Shown here: positions 54,482 to 62,206 of the stretch, in pieces | Layout: every line of letters starts with the position of its first letter | Position numbering within the stretch: position 1 is the stretch's first letter | Source: Spirochaetia bacterium | GTDB taxonomy: Bacteria; Spirochaetota; UBA4802; UBA5550 | Direction: 5' to 3' | Length of the DNA stretch: 64,000 nucleotides | Assembly: GCA_009885955.1 (NCBI GenBank) | Contig: VFJS01000016.1 | Coordinates: 62,001 to 126,000, forward strand | Program-made: the position numbers and the translations under genes | Notes under the pieces: generated by a model | What the model saw: only the letters and a program-made list of their open reading frames with translations | The model's database searches: none | Told to the model about the DNA's origin: nothing

Positions 54482-54775
54482 TTACGCGGTTTTTTTGGCG
54501 TTGATCTTGATAAAGAGGTAGCGAAGAATGTCGGCCTGCAGATTAAAATCGTTTTTCATCTTTTTAATCGTTTCCGGTCCGGCCTCTATGTTATAATAGA
54601 AGTAATAAGCGTTGGTTTCCCTGTCGATATGGTAGGCGAGTTTTCTTAACCCCCAGGGTTCATCCAGGATGATATTTACCTTGTTTTTGCTGAAAATATC
54701 CTTAACTTTTTCTTTTAAAGGATCAATGTCCTTGTTCCTTAAAATCATAACTAATTCATAATTCACCATTCTCAT
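54482..54775 (-). CDS. rpsF: 30S ribosomal protein S6
   Basis: 97 residues: NYELVMILRNKDIDPLKEKVKDIF, WGLRKLAYHIDRETNAYYFYYNIEAGPETIKKM. First gene of the minus-strand rpsF-ssb-rpsR-DUF2232-rplI-dnaB-mlaE-pcm run. GGAAGGAG precedes the ATG. Confidence 0.95.
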   Translation of the reverse strand: MRMVNYELVMILRNKDIDPLKEKVKDIFSKNKVNIILDEPWGLRKLAYHIDRETNAYYFYYNIEAGPETIKKMKNDFNLQADILRYLFIKINAKKTA

Positions 54776-54902
54776 CTCCTTCCTGTGGTATTAGCTGCTA
54801 AAATACATAAAGTAGTTTTTAGCAGAAAGGTTATGCAATATTTAATTAAGCCCTTTTTTTTTCAACAAAATTTCTATAATATTAAAATTTTAAATAAAAT
54901 AC

Positions 54903-54962
54903 TTGACATGTTTGTAAATATTTAGTTATTGTAAATATTGATAAATACAAAATATTTTGTAT
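54903..54962. promoter_or_regulatory. Repeats and a perfect palindrome upstream of the XRE-cupin gene
   Basis: TTGACA (54903-54908) is followed by two direct copies of TGTAAATATT (about 54913 and 54930) and by ATACAAAATATTTTGTAT (54945-54962), a perfect 18-bp palindrome. These are candidate operators for the regulator starting at 55049, in the divergent gap shared with rpsF. Confidence 0.5.
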
Positions 54963-55048
54963 GGAAGGCTTAAATAACTTATTTTGTACATATAATTATT
55001 AATAAGCAATAAAATTTCAATCAGATTTTATATTCAGGAATTTTTTTT

Positions 55049-55591
55049 ATGAATCTTGGAAATATTTTGAAAAAACACCGGAAAAGCAACAGGCTTACAT
55101 TGAAAATTGTTGCTGATCGGGCAGGAATATCGGAAGGATTTTTAAGCCAGATAGAAAATAATGTAAATTCTCCTTCAGTGGAAACCTTGATGAACATCTG
55201 CGGTGCCATAGGCGTTAATGCCGGAGATATCCTCACCCAGGTGGAAAGTCAGGAAAAGCTTTCCCTGATAAAAAAAAGTGAATGGGAAGATATCGAAATT
55301 CCCCCTTCAGGATTTGCAACAAGAAGATTTTTCCCCCCTGAAAACAGGTCTGAAATTGACAGCGCAATAATTATCTTTGAGCCCGGAAAGAACATCCCGG
55401 GCAGGAAAAATGTTAAAAACAGCCAGGAGATACTCTGTGTACTTAAGGGGAGTATTCAATTTTTATATGGCGAAAAAGTTCTAAATTTAACTGAAGGCGA
55501 TTCTTTTCATTATTGGACATACCCGGAAAAACAGATGATCAGCAATAACAGCTCTTCTAACGCTGTGGTGCTATGGATTGGAACAATATAG
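55049..55591 (+). CDS. XRE-family regulator with cupin sensor
   Basis: 180 residues. Helix-turn-helix LGNILKKHRKSNRLTLKIVADRAGISEGFLSQIENNVNSPSVETL at about 3-50, then a cupin barrel (FEPGKNIPGRKNVKNSQEILCVLKGSIQFLYG, LTEGDSFHYWTYPEKQ). Such proteins sense small acids or amines. Gene order suggests control of the acyl-CoA operon that follows 62 bp downstream. Confidence 0.85.
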   Translation: MNLGNILKKHRKSNRLTLKIVADRAGISEGFLSQIENNVNSPSVETLMNICGAIGVNAGDILTQVESQEKLSLIKKSEWEDIEIPPSGFATRRFFPPENRSEIDSAIIIFEPGKNIPGRKNVKNSQEILCVLKGSIQFLYGEKVLNLTEGDSFHYWTYPEKQMISNNSSSNAVVLWIGTI

Positions 55592-55612
55592 TTATTATGT
55601 TTTAATAACTAT
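55588..55612 (+). promoter_or_regulatory. 10-bp inverted repeat at the regulator stop codon
   Basis: ATAGTTATTA and TAATAACTAT pair perfectly around TGTTT, overlapping the stop. AT-only arms without a following T-run favour an operator over a terminator. Confidence 0.45.
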
Positions 55613-55653
55613 TATATATTAAAACGTATTTACGAGTTAAAGAGGTACTTTTT

Positions 55654-57090
55654 ATGATTAAATTCAGCAAGGAACAGCTTAAAGCGCCAAGATTTCTCAG
55701 ACCGGTTTACCTTGTTACTGCCGGCCAGTCAAAATTTGACAGGGCAATGCCGGATAAACGGACTGAGGAGATTTGTGTCGATGCCCTCACTATGGCCGCG
55801 GAGTTGATAAATGTATCACCGGCAGAATTAAAAAGCTACATACATTCCTGTTACTATGGACATTTTGCTGATCATTTCGGCGACCAGCTTCTTGGAGAGG
55901 CTTTAATCCATGACAGGCTCGGCCTGGATCCGCTGGGCAATGTCGGAGTTAAGACAGGCGGGGCCACAGGCGGATCAACACTCTGGGAGGCCGCGAAGGC
56001 CGTGGCTTCCGGATATTCCGACTGCGTCCTTGCCATGGGATGGGAAAGGATGGACGAGGTTCCAACTGATGAAGGGAACTTCCTTATATCCTGCGCTGCG
56101 GATAAGGACTGGGAGAGCCCCCTTGGCCATATCTATACAGGGTACTATGCGGTTATGGCACAGAGATACTGGCAGATATTCGGCAAGGCCGAAGATTCTT
56201 TCAGGAGAACCCTGGCCGAGATTTCTGTTAAGCACCATGGATATGCCAGGATGAACCCCTGGGCGCAGGCCCCCATGAAAATTACCGTGGATGATGTACT
56301 GAATTCACCGGTAGTGGCATATCCCCTCAGGGCGCTGGACTGCTGTCTCATGAGTGTGGGCGCTGCCTGCGCGATTATCTGTGATGAAGAGACTGCTATG
56401 AAGCTTTCAAAAAATTCGCCCCATAAACCGCTGAGGATATGGGTCACAGCTGGATCGCATTCACTCCGCCCTGCTGACAGGTTAAACATGGAGATACCGC
56501 TGCTGCCAAATGAAACAGCAGAACAGTATAAAGACATGGAAAAAAGATTTCCAGGAGCCGACAGGTATCCGGGATTCACCGGGTTTCTGGGCGCGCGGAT
56601 GTGCGCGCATTACGCCTATGGTATGACAGGGATAAAGGACCCCACTGAAGACCTTGATGTCATAGAACTTCACGATGCCTTTACCATAAGCGATGTTCAG
56701 TCCTATGAGGACATTGGAATCAGGCCCTATGGCCAGGGGAGGACATATGTTGAATCCGGTGACTGCTATCATACAAATCCAAAGACGGGAAAACCGGGGA
56801 AGCTCCCTTCAAACCTCTCCGGAGGCCTCATCGGGTGCATGCATGCTGTTGGAGCAACGGGTATCATGCAGGCCTTTGAAGTGGCATCTCACCTCTGGAA
56901 CAGGTGGGCTGAATTTCACGGAGATGAGAAGAGATGGAAAAAGTTTGACCGCCAGAAGCCAGCCGACTGGACCGATTTACAGGTAAAGGGCGCGAAAAGA
57001 GGGCTGGCCATCAGCCATGCAGGAGTGGGATCCCATGTTACATGCACCGTGTTAATGGATCCTGATCATGTGATAAAAAAAGACGCATAA
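55654..57090 (+). CDS. Thiolase-superfamily protein lacking the nucleophilic cysteine
   Basis: 478 residues of the SCP-x/lipid-transfer thiolase group. The nucleophile-loop position reads VKTGGATGGSTLWEA, with Gly/Ala/Thr where active thiolases have Cys. Other elements remain: ELHDAFTISDVQSYEDIG and SGGLIGCMHAVGATGIMQ (catalytic-type His). The next gene is a DUF35 OB-fold protein; thiolase-like/DUF35 pairs include aldolases that need no cysteine. Predicted to act on a CoA thioester, perhaps as a retro-aldolase. Confidence 0.75.
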   Translation: MIKFSKEQLKAPRFLRPVYLVTAGQSKFDRAMPDKRTEEICVDALTMAAELINVSPAELKSYIHSCYYGHFADHFGDQLLGEALIHDRLGLDPLGNVGVKTGGATGGSTLWEAAKAVASGYSDCVLAMGWERMDEVPTDEGNFLISCAADKDWESPLGHIYTGYYAVMAQRYWQIFGKAEDSFRRTLAEISVKHHGYARMNPWAQAPMKITVDDVLNSPVVAYPLRALDCCLMSVGAACAIICDEETAMKLSKNSPHKPLRIWVTAGSHSLRPADRLNMEIPLLPNETAEQYKDMEKRFPGADRYPGFTGFLGARMCAHYAYGMTGIKDPTEDLDVIELHDAFTISDVQSYEDIGIRPYGQGRTYVESGDCYHTNPKTGKPGKLPSNLSGGLIGCMHAVGATGIMQAFEVASHLWNRWAEFHGDEKRWKKFDRQKPADWTDLQVKGAKRGLAISHAGVGSHVTCTVLMDPDHVIKKDA

Positions 57091-57109
57091 TGAACAAAGG
57101 AGAATTGTC

Positions 57110-57700
57110 ATGAGCAGATTTGCAGATGTTTATGTAAAAAATAATAAGTACAGGATCAATGGTGATTTCCATCATATGACACCTAACCTCCCCATCAGGG
57201 ATGCTGACAACGGTATGAAACTTCTTGGAGTGACAAATCCCAGGGAGATGACATACATACATTCATACGGCGGCGAAGCGGTTTTTTTTGAGTCGTTGAG
57301 TCAGGGAAAATTGATGGCAACAAGATGCGACAGCAAAAACTGCGACAGCAAAGGGGTCATTTATCAGCCCTTCAGGATCCATTGCCCCGACTGTCTCGGA
57401 AAAAATACCATCTTTGATATGACTGATATCGCAAAAAAGACATCAAAGATTTATACATTCATGGTATGTGAGCGTTCCGGGGCATTCAACATTCTTGAAA
57501 AGCCTATCAAGTTTATCAATATTGAATTTGAAGGTGTCCCGACTATTTTGATGAGCTACATGTCACTGGGCGAGCCTAAGTTTGGTTTGAAAGTGGTGCC
57601 TATCTTCAAGAAACAGGACCCGTCTTATACAATTGTAGACCTTTCCTGGGTACCGGCAGGGACGGATAAAAAAGATCTTCCCAACGGTTTCAGTTTCTAG
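57110..57700 (+). CDS. DUF35 zinc-ribbon/OB-fold partner protein
   Basis: 196 residues. A zinc ribbon with cysteines in RCDSKNCDSKG and HCPDCLGK (about residues 71-102) precedes an OB-fold (KTSKIYTFMVCERSGAFN, FINIEFEGVPTILMSYMSLG). It associates stably with thiolase-like proteins. Begins 19 bp after the thiolase homologue. Confidence 0.85.
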   Translation: MSRFADVYVKNNKYRINGDFHHMTPNLPIRDADNGMKLLGVTNPREMTYIHSYGGEAVFFESLSQGKLMATRCDSKNCDSKGVIYQPFRIHCPDCLGKNTIFDMTDIAKKTSKIYTFMVCERSGAFNILEKPIKFINIEFEGVPTILMSYMSLGEPKFGLKVVPIFKKQDPSYTIVDLSWVPAGTDKKDLPNGFSF

Positions 57701-57722
57701 TAAAAAAATATTGAGGGTTGAT

Positions 57723-58883
57723 ATGCTCGATTTTGGTTTATCAGATGAACAGAGAATTTTAAGGTATAGCGTAAGGGAATTTGCTGAAAAAAACATTGTC
57801 CCCTATGCCACGGAGCTTGATGAAAAAGAGGAATTTTCCATCGACATAACCAAGAAGATGGCGAAACTGGGCCTTTTCGGAATTTATGTGGATGATAAAT
57901 ACGGCGGAGCAGGGATGGATTACCTGTCCTACATAATCGCTGTTGAAGAGATTGCCCGTGTTGACGGCTCACAGGCAGCAACCGTTGCCGCGGGAAATTC
58001 CCTTGGCATCGGGCCTATATTTTATTACGGAAGTGAAAAACAGAAGGAGTACTGGCTTCCGAAGCTCTGCAGCGGAAAAATTCTGGCATCCTTCGGCCTC
58101 ACTGAGCCCGATGCCGGATCGGATGCAGGTGCAAGCCGTACAACTGCCACACTGGACAGGGATGAGTGGGTTATCAACGGGAGTAAGATTTTCATAACAA
58201 ATTCCACATCATCCCTTGCAGGTGTCTGCACGGTACAGGCGACAACGGGTTACAAGACAGACGGCAAAAAGGAGATGTCCTGCATCATTGTCCCTAACGG
58301 CACTCCCGGATTTGAGACCAAGACAATGAAGAGGAAGATGATGTGGCGCTCCAGCGATACCGGGGAACTCTACTTCACCGACTGCAGGGTCCCCAGGGAG
58401 AATCTTCTCGGTGACAGGGGGGAAGGATTTCATCAGATGCTTAAAACTCTGGATAACGGCAGGCTTGCCATAGCTGCCATGGGCCTTGGCGGGGCACAGG
58501 GATCCTATGATCTGGCCCTCAAATATGCCAAGGAAAGGAAACAGTTCGGCCAGCCTATTTCCACCTTTCAATCTGTATCATTCATGTTGTCCGATATGGC
58601 AACAGAAATCGAGGCTGCCAGGAGGCTTCTCTACCATGCCTGCAGGCTCAGGGACTCACATCTCCCATTTTCTACCGAGGCGGCAATGGCAAAGCTCTAT
58701 TGCTCTGAGGTATTCGGCAGGGTAGTTGATAATGCCGTTCAGATTCATGGCGGCTACGGGTTGATGAAAGAGTTCAAAATAGAGCGTTTCTACAGGGATC
58801 AGAAGCTGTTGACAATCGGAGAGGGGACTTCAGAAATTCAGAGAATTGTCATATCAAGAAAAATCGGCTGTTACAGCAATTAG
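57723..58883 (+). CDS. Acyl-CoA dehydrogenase
   Basis: 386 residues from ATG 57723 (GAGGG at good distance; a TTG four codons earlier is rejected). FAD/substrate motifs: FGLTEPDAGSDAGASRT, IFITNSTSSL, and YRDQKLLTIGEGTSEIQRIVISRKIG with the late-position Glu of the catalytic loop. It introduces an alpha-beta double bond, passing electrons to ETF. With the thiolase-like/DUF35 pair it forms a short beta-oxidation-like module. Confidence 0.92.
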   Translation: MLDFGLSDEQRILRYSVREFAEKNIVPYATELDEKEEFSIDITKKMAKLGLFGIYVDDKYGGAGMDYLSYIIAVEEIARVDGSQAATVAAGNSLGIGPIFYYGSEKQKEYWLPKLCSGKILASFGLTEPDAGSDAGASRTTATLDRDEWVINGSKIFITNSTSSLAGVCTVQATTGYKTDGKKEMSCIIVPNGTPGFETKTMKRKMMWRSSDTGELYFTDCRVPRENLLGDRGEGFHQMLKTLDNGRLAIAAMGLGGAQGSYDLALKYAKERKQFGQPISTFQSVSFMLSDMATEIEAARRLLYHACRLRDSHLPFSTEAAMAKLYCSEVFGRVVDNAVQIHGGYGLMKEFKIERFYRDQKLLTIGEGTSEIQRIVISRKIGCYSN

Positions 58884-58917
58884 TATATCCCATTAGTTTT
58901 ATAGTAATAGAATTTCG

Positions 58918-58957
58918 ACAGGCTGTTTCAATAAACATGAGGCAGCCTGTTTTTTTT
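58918..58957 (+). terminator. Rho-independent terminator
   Basis: ACAGGCTG pairs with CAGCCTGT (58943-58950) and is followed by eight T residues. Ends the acyl-CoA operon. Confidence 0.85.
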
Positions 58958-59219
58958 ATCATGTATAATGGGTTTTCCATTTTATCAGTTTGTTCAGGTA
59001 ATAATAAAAAGCTTGACTTTGAAAAAATGATGGTCAATAGTAACAGCATAAGTGGAAATCAATGTATTTTGATTGATAAATCCGGCAGCTTCAGTAAGAG
59101 TTTTATAAATAACAGTATTGCCATTTTAAGGAAAATATTTTTTTCCAATTTTTGTGCCTTTAGGGGGACCGCGTATTTTAATTACTCCAGGTTTCCTTAA
59201 AACATATAGGGATGAAACT

Positions 59220-60026
59220 ATGGGACTTTCAAAATTTGAAGTAGACAAGCTTATCGAAAAGTTGAGAAATGATTACAGGGATTATTCTGCCAGGTATAAT
59301 CCAAAATGGTTCAATTTGAGGGCCTACGAGGAAAGATTTTTAATGGCAATTGAAAATAAAATGAACCTTGAAGGGTTCGTTCTTGCTGAAATTGAAAATT
59401 TTGAAAAAATCAAGGAAAAATTTGAAAGCAGGAGGATTGTTAAGGAGCCGGTAAAAAAGTTCAGTGAAAAGGTTGACTCAATCATAGAAGAAAATCTTTC
59501 GCGTATAAAAAAATATCCCTTCATGCCCCTTCATGAATCTGCAGGCGTGGAAATATCGCATTTTTACGGCGCAATAAAGGACTTTACCATACATTATTAT
59601 TCGGTACTCTGGATAATTTCCACGGAACAGAGGCAGAAAATGGCCCTTGACAGGTTCGATGGAAAATTAAATGATCTTGCTTTGCCAAGGGGAGACCACC
59701 CTCCGAAAAGGCTTCAGGACCATATTAATATCATATCCAGGCCTTATTCAAAAGAAATTGATGTAGAAAAGGATAAAAACGAGTACCTCAAAGAATCTGC
59801 ATTTATCCTTCATGATATCATTGAATATTGCGACCAGCTCCTGGCCAAAAGGGATTCATCAATGGAACTCCCTCTCAATTTTGAAAAGCTCTATGTTGAG
59901 GACAATAAGCGTGTTAAAATTATTGAAAATTTTTCAGAACTGACCGTAATAAATGCCATACAGAAAGTTAAGGCTTATGCTCTGGGAATTATTGAGGCTT
60001 TCAGACTTAAGGCATTTAAGAAATAA
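59220..60026 (+). CDS. Uncharacterised helical protein
   Basis: 268 residues from ATG 59220; an earlier GTG-type start would use low-quality leader sequence. Composition is charged and helical (KLIEKLRNDYRDYSARYNPKWF, NFEKIKEKFESRRIVKEPVKKF, FILHDIIEYCDQLLAKR) with no signal peptide or enzymatic motif. The repeated NPKWFNLRAYEERF-type aromatic clusters suggest a folded, not purely coiled-coil, protein. Family not recognised. Convergent with the BrkB gene. Confidence 0.65.
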   Translation: MGLSKFEVDKLIEKLRNDYRDYSARYNPKWFNLRAYEERFLMAIENKMNLEGFVLAEIENFEKIKEKFESRRIVKEPVKKFSEKVDSIIEENLSRIKKYPFMPLHESAGVEISHFYGAIKDFTIHYYSVLWIISTEQRQKMALDRFDGKLNDLALPRGDHPPKRLQDHINIISRPYSKEIDVEKDKNEYLKESAFILHDIIEYCDQLLAKRDSSMELPLNFEKLYVEDNKRVKIIENFSELTVINAIQKVKAYALGIIEAFRLKAFKK

Positions 60027-60032
60027 CAGCGG

Positions 60033-60956
60033 TCACAATTTTTTTACGCTTTTCTCATGAAATATCCATGCCATTTCCGCTCCGGCAACAAATAAAAAAC
60101 AGGTAAACCATATCCATATCATCAACATTACAACCGACGAGAGTGATCCGAATATTGAACTGTAGTCGTTGATTTCTGTAATGTAATAGGAAAAGAGCGT
60201 TTTGACAAGGAGGTAACTGATTGATGCGAAGATGGTCCCTTTAATGATGGATCCATTGCTCATTGTCCTGGGAGGGACAAACCGGTAAATGATAAACAGG
60301 AGAAAAGCATTTGTGAATATTGCAGTTAATGATTTCATCAGTGACGGTATATTCATAATAAAATCTGTTATGAATGTGAAAATGTTTGAGTCATTCAGGA
60401 TCTGATTAAGCAGTTGAGCAACTTTTGTATTCTGAACCAGGGCCAGTATATTCGACAGGACTATGAAGGCCAGAACAATTATCCCTATCCCGAGGATAAT
60501 GATGAAGTGCCTGATTTTTGCCTTAAAGTATTTCCTGCTCTCTTTTATCCTGAACGCTTTTTCAAGAATCCTTTCGATTACATCGAAGATAAGGCTTCCC
60601 CACCAGAACAGGAAGGGTACCCAGAATAAAGCAATATACCTTTTTTTATAGATAATCCTGTCTATGATATTTATGAGATCGTCAATATTAATTGCCGGGA
60701 GCTGGTTCTTAATCTCATTCAGGTAAAAATTAGCCATGCTCTCCGATTTATAAAAAAAACTGAGTATTGAGATTATCACAAGCGACGCGGGTATGAATGA
60801 AATAAGCGTATAGAATGCAAGGGCGCATATGGAAAGCTCGCTGTCATGCTCGATAAAACTCCGGATGAGTTTTTTTAAATCAACAGTAATGAATTCCTTT
60901 ATGAACCTTAAAGGGACAAGTACCTTTTCCGCTATTGGCTTGAAGTTTGTTTTCAT
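60033..60956 (-). CDS. YihY/BrkB-family inner-membrane protein
   Basis: 307 residues from ATG 60956; a longer start at 61040 would overlap the protease gene and adds an unlikely leader. Six or so membrane segments; conserved pieces include ALAFYTLISFIPASLVIISIL, KRYIALFWVPFLFWWGSLIF and YITEINDYSSIFGSLSSVVMLMIWIWFTCFLFVAGAEM. Role in cell-envelope function is general; no transport substrate known. Confidence 0.85.
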   Translation of the reverse strand: MKTNFKPIAEKVLVPLRFIKEFITVDLKKLIRSFIEHDSELSICALAFYTLISFIPASLVIISILSFFYKSESMANFYLNEIKNQLPAINIDDLINIIDRIIYKKRYIALFWVPFLFWWGSLIFDVIERILEKAFRIKESRKYFKAKIRHFIIILGIGIIVLAFIVLSNILALVQNTKVAQLLNQILNDSNIFTFITDFIMNIPSLMKSLTAIFTNAFLLFIIYRFVPPRTMSNGSIIKGTIFASISYLLVKTLFSYYITEINDYSSIFGSLSSVVMLMIWIWFTCFLFVAGAEMAWIFHEKSVKKL

Positions 60957-61020
60957 GATTATTCTGTTTTTAAAGTAACGGCAGGGCCCGGAGAGGGCCC
61001 TGCCGGGGATTAGCGCAATA

Positions 61021-61716
61021 TCAATCATCCCTTCGGCCAAGAAATCCGGCCCTGAGAAGGAAATAGATGAGTGTTACAATGGATGAAACAGCTGCCGCCA
61101 CATAGGTCAATGCAGCTGCTGATAAAACTTTTTGAACACCGGCAAGCTCTGCCTGAGAAACAATCCCGTAGGAGGATAGAATCTCCTTTGCCCTGCCCGA
61201 TGCATTGAATTCAACCGGCAGAGTGATAAGCTGGAAGAATACAACAGCGCTGAAAAGAATGATCCCCAGGGTTATCAGGTTCATCATATTAAGCATAAAA
61301 CCGGCCATCATGACAATCCATGACAGGCCGGAACCGATTGAGGCCACTGGAACAAAAGTGTTCCGGAGCATCAGCGGCCCATAGGATTTTGCATGCTGAA
61401 TAGCATGCCCTGTTTCATGGGCGGCAACCCCCAGCGCGGAAATGGAATTGCCGTTAAAGACATCGGGCGATAGCCTTACAACCCGTTTTATGGGGTCGTA
61501 ATGATCAGTTAAGAAACCGGTTGTCTCCGTTACGGAAACATTGGAGAGGCCGTTTCTGCTCAATATTTCGCCTGCTACCTGAGCCCCGGTTTTTCCGGAT
61601 CTGGAGCTCACTTTTGCATATTTGTTAAAGGTGCTTTTCACCTTAAACGATGCAGCCATTGATAGGATGAAAACGGGTATCATCATCATCCAGTATAAGG
61701 GGTCAATTCCCAGCAT
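61021..61716 (-). CDS. YugP-type membrane zinc metallopeptidase
   Basis: 231 residues. Zinc motif HETGH in LGVAAHETGHAIQHAKSY (about residue 110), with membrane segments on both sides (MMMIPVFILSMAASF, SGLSWIVMMAGFMLNMMNLITLGIILF) and conserved NGLSNVSVTETTGFLTDHYDP near the N terminus. A neutral zinc peptidase of the inner membrane; substrates unknown. Located just upstream of the BrkB gene on the same strand. Confidence 0.85.
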   Translation of the reverse strand: MLGIDPLYWMMMIPVFILSMAASFKVKSTFNKYAKVSSRSGKTGAQVAGEILSRNGLSNVSVTETTGFLTDHYDPIKRVVRLSPDVFNGNSISALGVAAHETGHAIQHAKSYGPLMLRNTFVPVASIGSGLSWIVMMAGFMLNMMNLITLGIILFSAVVFFQLITLPVEFNASGRAKEILSSYGIVSQAELAGVQKVLSAAALTYVAAAVSSIVTLIYFLLRAGFLGRRDD

Positions 61717-62206
61717 AGGTACCTCCAGAGGTATTATATATTTAATTAAATATTGAAATAATGCAAGAAAATAATAATCATTTATTTCAAAAAATTAAGG
61801 ATAAAAGTAAACCGGTTTTTCTCAATTAATTTAAACAGGATAACCTCAAATAATTGGATTAAGCTGTTCCATATGAAAGCGCTAATATTAGGAAATTCTT
61901 ATTTTTAGAAATGCCTGTAATATTGTACATGTGTAAATGAAATAGACTTTTAGTTACGCCTTTTATTTTCAACGAAATACTGTGGGATTGAGAAATTGCC
62001 GGCCTTAGGGACCGATCAGGAATTCTATTCTGTTGGACATACAGGTATTGGAATAATGTATCAGATGTATTCATGAATAAATCTGACAATGATACATGGA
62101 TTGCTTATATAACATTCATATGATTTAAACAATATGATTTGACATTTTTTTGTTTAAGAAATATCTTTACAATAATACATAAGATTTGAGGCTGGAAGTA
62201 ATAAAG
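61717..62206. other. Divergent intergenic region, no gene seen
   Basis: About 490 bp, AT-rich. Contains the start signals of the YugP-type gene (minus strand) and of the TPR lipoprotein (plus strand, TTTACAATAATACAT near 62166). The frames present are short and lack ribosome-binding sites. Confidence 0.4.
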
